Shown: positions 7,945-15,986 of the stretch, one piece after another
Layout: each line of letters begins with the position of its first letter
Numbering within the stretch: position 1 is the first letter of the stretch
NCBI RefSeq assembly: GCF_000720325.1
Contig: NZ_JOJM01000038.1
Coordinates: 8,687-72,686 of the forward strand
DNA length: 64,000 nucleotides
Source: Streptomyces sp. NRRL B-1347
Lineage (GTDB): Bacteria > Actinomycetota > Actinomycetes > Streptomycetales > Streptomycetaceae
Reading direction: 5' to 3'
Notes under the pieces: generated by a model
Told to the model about the DNA's origin: nothing
Databases searched by the model: none
The model's input: the letters and a program-made list of their open reading frames with translations, nothing else
Position numbers and translations under genes: made by a program

Positions 7945-8631
7945 TCAGGCGGGCGGACGCCGCGCGGCACCGCCACCGCTTCCGCTCAGCGGGATCAGCG
8001 TCTCCAGATGGGCGCCCTTGACCCAGGCGCCCAGCAGGTCGCGGTGCATGGCGACGATGCCCTGACGCACCGCGAGCCCGAGGGCGTCCTTCGTGAAGCC
8101 GCGGCACGTGGTGACGAACAGGGCGACGTCCGCGCCGTGCTCCAGACGGGCCGTGCCGACGAACTTCTGCATGTCCTGCGAGGGAACGCTGCGATGCGGC
8201 GCGTACTTCTTGCACTGGACGACGAGTTTGCGGCCGTCGGCGAGGTAGCCGACGACGTCCGCGCCCAGGTCGCCGCTCCTGCCGCTGACGACGACCTTCG
8301 TACAGCCGTCCCGCAGGCACAGCTCGGCGACGTACCGCTCGAACTCCTGCCAAGTGAGCGCGTCGACCTCCGCCATCGACAGCTCCCGCGCCCTCGCCTC
8401 CTCCTGCGCCCGCCACTGCCGGTCCTTGCCCACCGCGAGCCGGTGCGCGCGCCACAGGCCCCAGCCGGCGCCGCCCAACCCGGAGACCACGAGCACGGCC
8501 ACCAGGACGGGCCACACCACCGCCCAGTTCCCCACCACCCACACGGCAGCGACCACCGCCGCCACGCTGCCCCAGCCCTGCAACTGCCTGCGCGTCCGCT
8601 TCCGCGGCCGCCGACGCCGTCGCGCTGCCAT
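7945..8631 (-). CDS. Membrane-anchored Mrr-type restriction endonuclease
   Basis: 228 residues. A very basic N-terminus (residues 3-15) precedes two hydrophobic segments (about 22-52), then a Mrr_cat domain: WQEFERYVAELC (94-105), GDLGADVVGY with Asp125 and VVQCKKY with Gln139-Cys-Lys141, matching the D...(E/Q)xK nuclease core. ATG 8631 follows GGGGAGGG. Mrr-like nucleases cut modified DNA; the membrane-anchored Arg-rich form is widespread in actinobacteria and its role is not settled. No methyltransferase is nearby, so it is not a classical restriction-modification pair. Confidence 0.88.
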   Translation of the reverse strand: MAARRRRRPRKRTRRQLQGWGSVAAVVAAVWVVGNWAVVWPVLVAVLVVSGLGGAGWGLWRAHRLAVGKDRQWRAQEEARARELSMAEVDALTWQEFERYVAELCLRDGCTKVVVSGRSGDLGADVVGYLADGRKLVVQCKKYAPHRSVPSQDMQKFVGTARLEHGADVALFVTTCRGFTKDALGLAVRQGIVAMHRDLLGAWVKGAHLETLIPLSGSGGGAARRPPA

Positions 8632-8735
8632 CAGCCCTCCCCCATCGCCCTGCGCTCTGTCTGCCCTGTGCCCGTAGAGCGGCAGTGTGGGAGCCCCACT
8701 CGGCCCCGGCAAGAGGGCCCGGCCTCGGCGACGGC

Positions 8736-9269
8736 TCAGCCGTCTGCGCGGTCGCCGCATTCGGACTGCGGCAGGACCTTGTTGTCCTCACCCAGAGGTG
8801 AGTCGCCGAGTCCTGCTCCTGACCAGTAGACGGCGGTCGACGCCTGCGGTGTGCCATCGGGCGCGGTGACGAAGAACTCGGAGACGTAGCGCTGCCCGCC
8901 CGCGGTCTTGCCTTCGATCTCCAGCACCCGGCCGCCGGCGGAGTCCTCGGTGTTCCGGACCACCGCGGAACGCAACACACGGGGTGCGGTGCCCGGCTTC
9001 AGGCAGAAGTCGTCGGCCTGCTTGCGCGTGTAGGCGCACGCGTCCTTCTGATAGGCGAGCTCATCGCAGAACCGTCCCGCGGTCAGCTTCGGCGCTCGCG
9101 CCACGACACGGCCAAGGACCTGCCGTGCCTGCTTGTCGCTGACTGCGGCGGGCGGCGGGCTGTCCGGGCTGCCGCTGTCACTGCCACTGTCCCTGTCACT
9201 GGAGCAGGCACTCGCCGCCAGCAGAAGGGGTGCACGGAGGAGAGTGAGGTACGCGGTTGCTCGTCGCAT
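8736..9269 (-). CDS. Putative lipoprotein of unknown function
   Basis: 177 residues starting with an Arg-containing signal peptide and the lipobox-like LLLAASAC, with Cys at residue 22, followed by a Ser/Asp/Pro-rich linker (23-42) as expected for an outer-surface lipoprotein. The folded part has three cysteines (FCDELAYQKDACAY, DDFC) and ends QSECGDRADG. I do not recognise a family. It is likely membrane-anchored and extracytoplasmic. It starts 348 bp from the divergent gene for another exported protein. Confidence 0.65.
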   Translation of the reverse strand: MRRATAYLTLLRAPLLLAASACSSDRDSGSDSGSPDSPPPAAVSDKQARQVLGRVVARAPKLTAGRFCDELAYQKDACAYTRKQADDFCLKPGTAPRVLRSAVVRNTEDSAGGRVLEIEGKTAGGQRYVSEFFVTAPDGTPQASTAVYWSGAGLGDSPLGEDNKVLPQSECGDRADG

Positions 9270-9616
9270 GGGTGTGTGCTTTCGCTTCGGGCCTTGGCGG
9301 GTGGGCGCGCGCTGTACTGGCGCGGCTTGACCGCGACTTGGTGCTGAGTGCCGCAGGGGTGGTGTGCCTTGCCCTTCCAGTGCCTGCTCATCCTGCCAGG
9401 TCCACGGCGCTTGAAGATCATCGCCTGCCCCGGCAGGGCTGGGGAGGTGCCTTCCGTGAACTGGTCACCGTGCAGGCCACGGTGACCCAGTGCATCCCGT
9501 TCCATACCTCCACTCGGGCGCTTGGCCGTCGCAACGGCGTGACGGGCCGGACCGGCCTGCGTTGATCACCGCGCCCGCCGCACGGCGGCCCACCCCCACC
9601 GCCCTGGACTTCTGCC
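9270..9616. other. Divergent intergenic region between two exported-protein genes
   Basis: 347 bp without a convincing gene. The visible structure is the inverted repeat at 9463-9487. Promoters for both flanking genes should be here. Confidence 0.55.
9463..9487. promoter_or_regulatory. Inverted repeat GGTCACCGTG-N5-CACGGTGACC
   Basis: Perfect 10-bp arms with a 5-nt spacer, 130 bp upstream of the secreted-protein gene and without a T tract. It could be a regulator site or an RNA hairpin in the leader. Confidence 0.45.
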
Positions 9617-10282
9617 ATGCAGGAGCTGAAGAAGTCACGCCTTCGCGCCGGAGTACTCGCCACGATGTGCCTGACGGCCCTCGCGGCCTTGGCCACACCA
9701 GCAGCGGCCAAAGACCCCGCACCGAGCCTCGTTCCGTCACTGCCTCTCAGCAATGCACCCTTCACGTACTGCCTGACCGACGAGGCCACCACGGCACTGC
9801 GCGAAGCCCGTATCGAACTGGACGCCGTCGCTCCGGCCACCGTGGTCACCGATGAGCGCGGCAACCGGTGCATGCGCGGAACCTCGGACTCGGCAACCCT
9901 CAACGGCGACCTGCCCGGTGTGACCGCGTCGGCCAAGGGCGGCTTCGCCTTCCAGCGGGCCGACGACAAGCGGGCCGAGTTCACGGACCTCAACAGCACC
10001 TTCCGGATCGGCAGGATGAGCACCCTCACCGTCACCCACCTCGGCCAGAAGGTCGACTTCATCACCTACACCGCCGAGGGAACCAGGCTCTCCCCGACCG
10101 GGGTGAGCACCGAGAACGCGCCCTTGTACCTCACGCCGACCGGGGCCGACGCCCTGGCCGACGCGTTCGGCACCAGCCCGCTGCCCGCCGGTGAGCAGCT
10201 GTTCCAGGCCGACGCACAGATCGACGTACTGCGCACGGGCCTCGACCTGCTGCCAGTCCTGGACCTGCCGCCCGGCGCATAG
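9617..10282 (+). CDS. Secreted protein of unknown function
   Basis: 221 residues with a clear Sec signal peptide: basic start (KKSRLR), hydrophobic core to about residue 25 and cleavage after TPAAA. The mature part has one cysteine pair (FTYCLTD and NRCMRG) that could form a disulfide and a C-terminal segment PTGADALADAFGTSPLPAG. I do not recognise a named family. No strong ribosome site precedes ATG 9617, but the signal peptide fixes the start closely. A hairpin terminator follows 10 bp after the stop. Confidence 0.75.
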   Translation: MQELKKSRLRAGVLATMCLTALAALATPAAAKDPAPSLVPSLPLSNAPFTYCLTDEATTALREARIELDAVAPATVVTDERGNRCMRGTSDSATLNGDLPGVTASAKGGFAFQRADDKRAEFTDLNSTFRIGRMSTLTVTHLGQKVDFITYTAEGTRLSPTGVSTENAPLYLTPTGADALADAFGTSPLPAGEQLFQADAQIDVLRTGLDLLPVLDLPPGA

Positions 10283-10292
10283 ACACCACCGA

Positions 10293-10326
10293 GGGAGCGC
10301 CGCACAGCCTCGACGGCGGCGCTCCC
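10293..10326 (+). terminator. Terminator after the secreted-protein gene
   Basis: Perfect 11-bp arms GGGAGCGCCGC / GCGGCGCTCCC around a 12-nt loop, just past the stop codon at 10282. Confidence 0.72.
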
Positions 10327-10530
10327 CCGGGCGTCTGCGTCGGCACAGCCTGGTTTCCGTCCGCGACCCGGTCAAGAAGACCAGGCTCAGCGAACTGGCG
10401 GCAGACCGAAGCCCGTCCTCGCGAACTTCCAGGCGACATACGTGAAGTGCACCAGGCGCAGGCTCCAGCGCAACATGCCCCTCGTGCCCCGGACACAGCG
10501 GCCCATCGAGCGGACCACGCTGCCACTGAA

Positions 10531-11139
10531 CCTCTTTCATCCTGTGCTGATGGGTGAAATGGGCTGTTCAGCGCGTGCGGTGACGAGGCAGGGCCCCTCG
10601 TCGTCGGCGTGGTGATTTCACTCATCACACCGGCGACCGAAGGGGCCCTGTTGGTTCCGTGTCCTGCCATGCTCGACGTCCCGCAAGAGCTCGTCGAGCA
10701 TGTTGCCTGGCTGCTGTACGAGCACCGCTGGACCCGCAACACCCGCTGGCGCAAGCTCGGCTGCTTCGACCAGGCACTGCTCACCCTGGTCCGCCTGCGT
10801 AAGAACGAGACGTTCGCTCGGCTCGGTGCCGGGTTCGCTATATCGCAGGCCACCGCCCGGCGCTACGTGGTCGAAGCCCTGGACGTCCTCGCGGACCGCG
10901 CCTGCCAAGGTGCCAGCGCCACCTTCCGCACCCCATACGACCGCCACCGAGAACAGCCCGAGCATTACCAGCAGTTCAGCCACCACCACGCCCGACTGAG
11001 AGCCCCCGGCGAACGCGCCTTCGCCCAGTTGAAAGCCGGGCAGCTGCTCCGGCGAGCCAGATGCTCCACCCGCCGCATCGGCACCATCGCCCAAGCTGTC
11101 CACACGCAGCTGACCTGCAACTATTCAGGATGAAAGAGG
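10531..11139 (+). mobile_element. Internally deleted IS5-family element (non-autonomous remnant)
   Basis: The 609-bp segment is bounded by the perfect 14-bp terminal inverted repeats CCTCTTTCATCCTG (10531-10544) and CAGGATGAAAGAGG (11126-11139), and holds a transposase gene with its middle removed. The ends look intact, so a related full-length transposase could still move it. I could not define a target duplication. A third copy of the left end lies at 11794-11829 in inverse orientation beyond the RidA gene. Confidence 0.85.
10669..11133 (+). pseudogene. IS5-family DDE transposase with in-frame central deletion
   Basis: The N-terminal part (to about residue 84) is the helix-turn-helix half of an IS5/DDE_Tnp_4 transposase: VEHVAWLLYEHRWTRNTRWR and ISQATARRYVVEALDVLA. 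It then jumps to the C-terminal part, where DRACQGA corresponds to the usual DKGYQG and LRAPGERAFAQLK is the usual end motif. The central catalytic region (DGT...PGSVHD type) is missing, so the protein cannot be active. Reading frame is kept across the junction. The stop lies inside the right inverted repeat, as in complete relatives. Confidence 0.85.
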
Positions 11140-11166
11140 CCGAAGGAATCAGGCCGACCTCCTCAC

Positions 11167-11571
11167 CTATGGCTTCACATCGAGACGCACGAGCGCGCCG
11201 ATCTCCACGATTTGGTCCGGCAGTGCCAAGTCGGAAACACCCACGACCGTGCTGGCGGGCCGGTGCTCCCCGAAGTACTCGGCGTGGAGGCGTGCTGTCG
11301 TGTCGAAGTTCTCCCGTAGGTTCCTCACCAGAACCGTGGTCTCCACTATCTGGCTGCGCTCGGCCCCGAACTGCCTCAGCACCAGGTCCAGATTCTCCAG
11401 CGTGGTGCGGACCTGCAGTTCGAAGTCGTCGGCACCCACGAAGTTGCCGTGACGGTCATGAGACAGCTGCCCCGACACATAAACCGTGTCACCGACCTGA
11501 GTGGCCTGACTGTACCCGTACAACGACTCCCACGGCATGCCGAACCCGAATGCCTTCACCTGAGAACTCAT
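11167..11571 (-). CDS. RidA family (YjgF/YER057c/UK114) enamine/imine deaminase-like protein
   Basis: 134 residues, standard family length. YGYSQATQVGDTVYVSGQLS and the C-terminal RPASTVVGVSDLALPDQIVE match the family; the Arg of RPAST corresponds to the substrate-carboxylate ligand, and the family's usual final Glu is in VEIGALV. RidA hydrolyses reactive enamine/imine intermediates. AAGGGAG lies 8 nt before ATG 11571. Upstream, TTACGCGT occurs twice (11623 and 11636), a possible operator. The gene sits between an IS remnant and a separate inverted IS end, so it may have travelled as a passenger. Confidence 0.9.
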   Translation of the reverse strand: MSSQVKAFGFGMPWESLYGYSQATQVGDTVYVSGQLSHDRHGNFVGADDFELQVRTTLENLDLVLRQFGAERSQIVETTVLVRNLRENFDTTARLHAEYFGEHRPASTVVGVSDLALPDQIVEIGALVRLDVKP

Positions 11572-11793
11572 GACTCACTCCCTTGATACAGCGCGCGGAA
11601 CCGTCGGTTGCAGACAGGCCCCTTACGCGTAGAAGTTACGCGTCCGTACAAACGATGCTTGCCTGGCAGCGCCTTCCAAGTGTTCTCTGCGCGCACAAAA
11701 TTGGCTGCAGTGAGCTCCTCCGGGCGCCGGTGTGATGAGTGGAACCTGTACGCCGACGGCGAGGTGCCCTGCCTCCTGACCACACCCGTCGCC

Positions 11794-11829
11794 CAGCCCG
11801 TTTCACCCTCCAGCAGAGGATGAAAGAGG
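11794..11829 (-). repeat. Second IS left-end copy, inverse orientation
   Basis: Read on the minus strand, 36 nt starting CCTCTTTCATCCT match the left end at 10531-10566 at 32 positions, including GGGTGAAA and GGGCTG. With that end it brackets the RidA gene as a long inverted repeat. No transposase sequence follows it. Confidence 0.8.
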
Positions 11830-12083
11830 CTCACTCAGGGCAATAGCGAACTCAATAGGCTCGCAGGCGGGATTTTCACCCTGACACATCCCTAACAACT
11901 GCACGTTAACCTGCGGAATCCGTCCGCAGTGAGCGGGGAAGTAACCCCCCAGGTCGCGGTCGGTCATACGTAACGTGACATGTCGATGGAAGATGCGCCG
12001 GGCATCCGCTGCGGCCTATCGCCACCCAGGAATCACTGGCGGCGACTCTTCCATCGACGAGGATGTGAAAGGCAGGACCGCGC
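11830..12083. other. Upstream region of the secreted hydrolase gene
   Basis: About 250 bp of somewhat lower G+C than the surroundings and without a convincing frame. It should hold the hydrolase promoter. I see no strong palindrome. Confidence 0.5.
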
Positions 12084-13403
12084 GTGGCGGTGGAGATACA
12101 CGGCAGGAAATCCTTCGGCGGCCGAGTCGGCACAGCGGCTCTGTGCGCGGGCGCCGCGGTGACCATGCTCGGGGTGGCCATCCCGCACCCGGCGGCCGCG
12201 GCCGGTGCGGTCTCGCCCGGCGCCGCAGGGTCCGGTTCGCCGTCGGTGGGCCGGGTGACGTACGACCTGGGGAAGCAGGCCTTCGTGCCCGCGCCGCCGT
12301 ACCAGGGGAAGAACGAGATCGCCGCGGTGGTGCACTACCCGAAGGGGCCGGGCGCCAAGGGTGTGGCCCCTGGCAGGCACCCGCTGATCGTCATGCAGCA
12401 CGGCCTCTGGAACACCTGCGCGGACCGTGCCGCGCAGAATCGGATGGTGAAGGCCAGAAAGGCGCTGGCCGCGGCCGAGAAAGCAGGCGACAAGGCCGAA
12501 GCGGCCAGGCAGCTGAAGATCATGGACAAGATGGGCGCCCGCCTTTCGGCGTGGCCCTGTCGGCCGGGCATCACCTCGCTGCCGAGCAGTTCCGGCTACG
12601 ACTACCTGGCCAAGGACCTGGCCCGGCAGGGCTTCGTGGTGGTCTCCATGGGGGCCAACGGAATCAACGCCACCAGCAGCGGCCAGGCCGACTCGGTGTA
12701 CCAGGCACGCGCGGGCCTCATCAACAAGCACCTGGACCTGTGGCGGCAGCTCAACGCGGGCAAGGGCCCCCTCAAGGGCAAGCTCAAGGAAGCGAAGACC
12801 GGCCGGTCGAGCTCAGCCTCCTTCACCAGACACGTGGACCTCGGCCGAGTCGGCACCCTCGGTCACTCCATGGGCGGCGGCGGAGTCATGCAGCACGCCT
12901 CCGACAAGCGGCACGGCGACTGGCCCGCCGGAGTGAAAGTGAAGGCGGCACTCGGCCTCGCACCCACCGCCACCTGGGAAAACGAGCCCGTCACCCGAGT
13001 CCCGATGGCCGTGCTGTGGGGAACTTGCGACCAAGTCAACACCGGTGAGTACGTCAAGTGGAACAAGGGCCGCAACAAGGCCCCGCTCCACGGCATCACC
13101 CTCACCGGCGGCAACCACAACTACTTCAACACCCAGTGGTCCCCCCGCAGCGGGCAGGTATCCGGTGAGAACGACGCGGTCCCCGGCAAGCGGCCCGGCC
13201 GCTGCGTCTCCCAGGACGGCACGAACCAGCAGCACAAGGGGCTCGACGAGACCACCCAGCGCAAGATCGCCACGGGTTACACCAGCGCCTTCTTCCGCCG
13301 CTACCTGATGAACGACACCTCCGCGCAGGCGCTCCTGACGGGCCGCAAGAAGCTGCCCCAGGTGCCGAACGTCGTAAAGGTTCAGTACGTGAAGCCGCAC
13401 TGA
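12084..13403 (+). CDS. Secreted alpha/beta hydrolase (lipase/esterase-like)
   Basis: 439 residues with a Sec signal (GRVGTAALCAGAAVTMLGVA) ending near HPAAAAGA. The catalytic fold shows PLIVMQHGLW as oxyanion strand, GHSMGGGGVM as nucleophile elbow (Ser about 258), a strand with VLWGTCDQVN bearing a likely acid residue, and a GGNHNYFNTQW histidine segment. An Ala/Lys-rich insertion follows the first strand. It probably hydrolyses an ester or amide outside the cell; the substrate is unknown. GTG 12084 has AAAGGCAGG upstream; GTG 12090 is an alternative that changes little. Confidence 0.82.
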   Translation: MAVEIHGRKSFGGRVGTAALCAGAAVTMLGVAIPHPAAAAGAVSPGAAGSGSPSVGRVTYDLGKQAFVPAPPYQGKNEIAAVVHYPKGPGAKGVAPGRHPLIVMQHGLWNTCADRAAQNRMVKARKALAAAEKAGDKAEAARQLKIMDKMGARLSAWPCRPGITSLPSSSGYDYLAKDLARQGFVVVSMGANGINATSSGQADSVYQARAGLINKHLDLWRQLNAGKGPLKGKLKEAKTGRSSSASFTRHVDLGRVGTLGHSMGGGGVMQHASDKRHGDWPAGVKVKAALGLAPTATWENEPVTRVPMAVLWGTCDQVNTGEYVKWNKGRNKAPLHGITLTGGNHNYFNTQWSPRSGQVSGENDAVPGKRPGRCVSQDGTNQQHKGLDETTQRKIATGYTSAFFRRYLMNDTSAQALLTGRKKLPQVPNVVKVQYVKPH

Positions 13404-13723
13404 ATCCGATCTGCGCCGATGCGGCGGCCGAGGGTCGCCACGGCACAGTCACCCGGAGCGTGAACTGCCGCGCATAGGCGAGCGCCAGCGCAACGAAGGC
13501 CAACACTCACGCTCAGGCATCCCCCTGGGGTCATGGACGGTCCACCCCCACCACCGCCCGGGACCCCGGGGGACGCCCCAGACGCAGCCGCACGAGGAGA
13601 CGGCCTCTCCCGTCCCTCACTCGGCCGCGCTCCTGCCCGGGCGCGGCGGGACATGCCGAGACGTATCGAGATGCGCCGAGACGCTCCGAGACGCGCGCCG
13701 AGGAACAGGGAACGAGGAACGAG
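13404..13723. other. Convergent intergenic region, no gene seen
   Basis: 320 bp between the hydrolase and the MarR gene. A CGAGACG motif recurs irregularly at 13655-13695. No convincing coding frame or terminator is visible. Confidence 0.5.
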
Positions 13724-14176
13724 CTACGTACCCTCATCGCCATCGCGCAGGGAACAGATCATGCTCCGCAGGATCCGGAACGCGCCTGCCTGCTCGGCCT
13801 CCGTCATGCCGGCCAGCATCCTGACCTCGACGGACCGGACCGCCACGGTCGCCTTCTCCAGGCTCCGCCGGCCGCGAGGCGTGAGCCGTGCGGGAAGAGC
13901 CTTCCCGACAGGTGCCTCCGCGGGCCTGGTCACGTAGCCCTCTCGTTCGAGGTTCTGGAGCAGCACGTTCATCGTCTGCCGTGTGACGAACGCGCCCCGC
14001 GCGAGCTCGGAGTTCGACAAGCCCGGCCGTTGAGCCAGCAGTTCGAGGCAGGAGTAGTGCGTCACGGTCATCCCGAGCGGCCGCAGCACCTCCTCCATGG
14101 CTGAACGCAGGACACTCGACGCCTCCTTCAACAGGTAGCCCAGTGACGTCTCCAGGTCGACACCGTCTTGATTCAT
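13724..14176 (-). CDS. MarR-family transcriptional regulator
   Basis: 150 residues. The winged helix-turn-helix lies at about 45-110 (LSNSELARGAFVTRQTMNVL and a basic wing), between the dimerisation helices (residues 8-35 and the end). I chose ATG 14176 because two palindromic sites begin there; the longer frame upstream overlaps the divergent VOC gene. Its start codon overlaps operator 1, so it is probably autorepressed. The obvious target is the divergent VOC gene. MarR proteins usually respond to phenolic ligands or oxidants. Confidence 0.9.
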   Translation of the reverse strand: MNQDGVDLETSLGYLLKEASSVLRSAMEEVLRPLGMTVTHYSCLELLAQRPGLSNSELARGAFVTRQTMNVLLQNLEREGYVTRPAEAPVGKALPARLTPRGRRSLEKATVAVRSVEVRMLAGMTEAEQAGAFRILRSMICSLRDGDEGT

Positions 14177-14219
14177 GTCAGAAGTCTGACATACATTGAG
14201 TCGTGTCAGAAAGCTGACA
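14176..14219. promoter_or_regulatory. Two MarR operators between the regulator and VOC genes
   Basis: TGTCAGAAGTCTGACA (14176-14191) and TGTCAGAAAGCTGACA (14204-14219) share TGTCAG-N4-CTGACA and are centred 28 bp apart. They fill the divergent gap, and the first overlaps the regulator start codon. This is a typical MarR arrangement controlling both directions. Confidence 0.88.
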
Positions 14220-14239
14220 TGGAGAGAAGGAGCATCATC

Positions 14240-14608
14240 ATGCCCGTCACCGGCCCCGACTTCATCTCGCTCCAAGTGCGCGACCTCGACGCGTCGCAGG
14301 CGTTCTACGAGCAGTACCTCGGCCTCGTCCGCTCCCAGGCCGGACCCCCGCACGCCGTCGTCTTCGAGACGAAGCCGATCGCGTTCGCACTCCGCGACGT
14401 CCTTCCCGGCACCGATCTCGCATCCGTCGCCCAGCCCGGCATCGGTGCCGCGATCTGGCTCCACGCCACCGACGTCCAGGCCATCCACGACGCTCTCGTC
14501 GCCGACGGCCGCACCATCGTCTCCGCACCGGTCGACGGCCCCTTCGGCCGGACGTTCACCTTCGCCGACCCCGACGGCTACCAAGTCACTCTGCACGACC
14601 GCACCTGA
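14240..14608 (+). CDS. VOC (glyoxalase/bleomycin-resistance/dioxygenase fold) protein
   Basis: 122 residues, one complete VOC module: FISLQVRDLDASQAFYEQYL at the start and FTFADPDGYQVTLHD at the end, with paired beta-alpha-beta-beta-beta units. The canonical metal ligand positions are partly unclear (the usual first-strand His is Ser-Leu-Gln here), so it may bind a drug rather than act as a metalloenzyme. ATG 14240 follows AGAAGGAG. It is divergent from a MarR regulator whose two operators cover its promoter, suggesting ligand-induced expression. Confidence 0.88.
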   Translation: MPVTGPDFISLQVRDLDASQAFYEQYLGLVRSQAGPPHAVVFETKPIAFALRDVLPGTDLASVAQPGIGAAIWLHATDVQAIHDALVADGRTIVSAPVDGPFGRTFTFADPDGYQVTLHDRT

Positions 14609-14688
14609 TGCGCCAGGCCCTCTGCGATCGGCCAGCAGTTGCCGATCGATCTTGAGACCGTGAGCCGCCCGTGGCAGGCTCATGTCGC

Positions 14689-15267
14689 ATGATCGATGAC
14701 TTCGCGAAGGACACCCTGCACAGGAGACTGCGGCGGGACCGCAAGGCGCTGCTCTGGAAACTCGACGGCCTGTCCGAGTACGACGCCCGCCGGCCTTTGA
14801 CAGCGACCGGGACCAACCTGCTCGGCCTGGTCAAACACGTGGCCACCGTCGAGGCCAGGTACTTCGGCGAGGTCTTCGACCGCCCTTCCCCGGAACCGCT
14901 GCCCCGGTGGCAGGACTCCGACGGCAGCGATCTGTGGGCTGCCGAGGACGAGACCCGCGATCAGATCATCGAGTTCTACCGGCGCACGTGGGAACACTCG
15001 GACGCGACGATCAACACACTCCCCCTCGACGCCCCCGGCCACGTGCCGTGGTGGCCGGAGCCTCACCCCAACACGAACCTGTTCGCCGTCATGGTCCACG
15101 TCCTCGGCGAGTCCATCCGGCATGCCGGGCACGCCGACATCCTGCGCGAGGGCCTCGACGGCCGGACCGGGGTGCGCGCCGAGAACGAGATGCGCATCGA
15201 CGAGGAAGCCCGCGCAGCCCACCGCGCGAAGATCGAGCAGGCCGCCAAGTCGGCCACCCTGATGTGA
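14689..15267 (+). CDS. DinB-family (DUF664-type) protein
   Basis: 192 residues with the four-helix DinB/YfiT-like pattern: LLGLVKHVATVEARYFG, then LFAVMVHVLGESIRHAGHAD with the histidines expected of the metal site (one in helix 2, two in helix 3). Family members include thiol transferases for bacillithiol or mycothiol; here the thiol and substrate are unknown. ATG 14689 gives the conserved start; the ribosome site is weak. It is 80 bp downstream of the VOC gene and may be cotranscribed with it. Confidence 0.85.
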   Translation: MIDDFAKDTLHRRLRRDRKALLWKLDGLSEYDARRPLTATGTNLLGLVKHVATVEARYFGEVFDRPSPEPLPRWQDSDGSDLWAAEDETRDQIIEFYRRTWEHSDATINTLPLDAPGHVPWWPEPHPNTNLFAVMVHVLGESIRHAGHADILREGLDGRTGVRAENEMRIDEEARAAHRAKIEQAAKSATLM

Positions 15268-15576
15268 CGAGGGGGCCGCGTCAACGGCAGTGGTGTACGT
15301 ACTGCCCGTTGCCCAGGGCGCCGTAGCGAACCCATCCACAGCGACCGGCGGAACGGAGGTCTCGACGGCCCGCCCGCAGCCACCCCGCGGGCAGGGCACA
15401 CACAGCCACGTTCCACACAGGGCGCCCGCCGCGCCGCTTAGGGTGGCCTCGCCTTCTATCCTCCGAAGGAGCACGAGACGCCTTCGGGCAGTTGAGGGCC
15501 TGCCAGGAAAGCACCGCGCCAACAAGGTCCCGCGCCTTGGTGGTTCGCGGCTCGATCGAATGGGTGCACCGACCGG
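15268..15576. other. Intergenic region before the mini-gene triplet
   Basis: 309 bp without a convincing gene. It should carry the promoter of the following three coupled small genes. I see no strong repeat. Confidence 0.5.
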
Positions 15577-15882
15577 ATGATGATCACCGCGCAGTACGAG
15601 GCGCTCCACCACTTCCTCGCCGACCGGATCGCCGACCTCGGCCCGGCCGCGGCGAACGACCCGTTCGCCTATGCCGTCAACGCCCAACTCGTCATCCACA
15701 GCGACCTCCTCCTCCACCGGGACCACCCGGCGCTCTCCCCGCGGGACGCCGCCTTCATCGACGGACTCGGCCTGGCCCTCCGGCACGCCGCCGCCCGCTT
15801 CCACACCCACCCCGACTACCGGCCCGTCTGGACCCCGCCCCGCGTCGAGGCCCGCCACCTCCTCGACGCCGACTACCGATGA
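15577..15882 (+). CDS. Small protein of unknown function, first of three coupled genes
   Basis: 101 residues, predominantly helical, with no signal peptide or membrane segment. It is His-rich (ALHHF, SDLLLHRDH, RFHTHPDY), which could mean metal binding. Either ATG 15577 or 15580 could be used. I do not recognise a named family. Its stop overlaps the next start (ATGA at 15879), and that gene overlaps a third, so the three should be made together in fixed ratio. Small sets like this occur in actinomycete plasmids and integrative elements, which is only a hint. Confidence 0.7.
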   Translation: MMITAQYEALHHFLADRIADLGPAAANDPFAYAVNAQLVIHSDLLLHRDHPALSPRDAAFIDGLGLALRHAAARFHTHPDYRPVWTPPRVEARHLLDADYR

Positions 15883-15986
15883 GCAACACACCACGGCCCT
15901 CGCGCCGAAGAGCACCCGCATCAACGCACAACGGCGCAACGCGCTCCGCCGAGTCCGCCCCCGCCACCCGGCTGGCGCCGCGATGA
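15879..15986 (+). CDS. 35-residue basic peptide, middle of the coupled triplet
   Basis: A very short frame with six Arg and many Ser/Ala/Pro, start MSNTPRPSRRRAPAS. Support is purely architectural: its ATG overlaps the upstream stop and its TGA overlaps the downstream ATG (15983-15986). It may be a real small protein or simply a coupling leader that passes ribosomes to the next gene. No domain is recognisable. Confidence 0.5.
   Translation: MSNTPRPSRRRAPASTHNGATRSAESAPATRLAPR

Noticed and set aside
7716..7976. Minus-strand frame encoding an AKAKARAR-rich, histone-like tail
   Set aside because: It is only the translation of the GCCTTC hexamer repeat between a terminator and a gene end; no start signal.
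7945..8631. Mrr-type nuclease considered as part of a restriction-modification or defence island
   Set aside because: No methyltransferase, helicase or other defence gene is adjacent; neighbours are an exporter and a lipoprotein.
6272..8980. Long minus-strand open frame of about 900 codons opposite the MFS and nuclease genes
   Set aside because: Its translation is Arg/Gly/His-rich low-complexity sequence; the frame is open only because of G+C bias opposite real genes.
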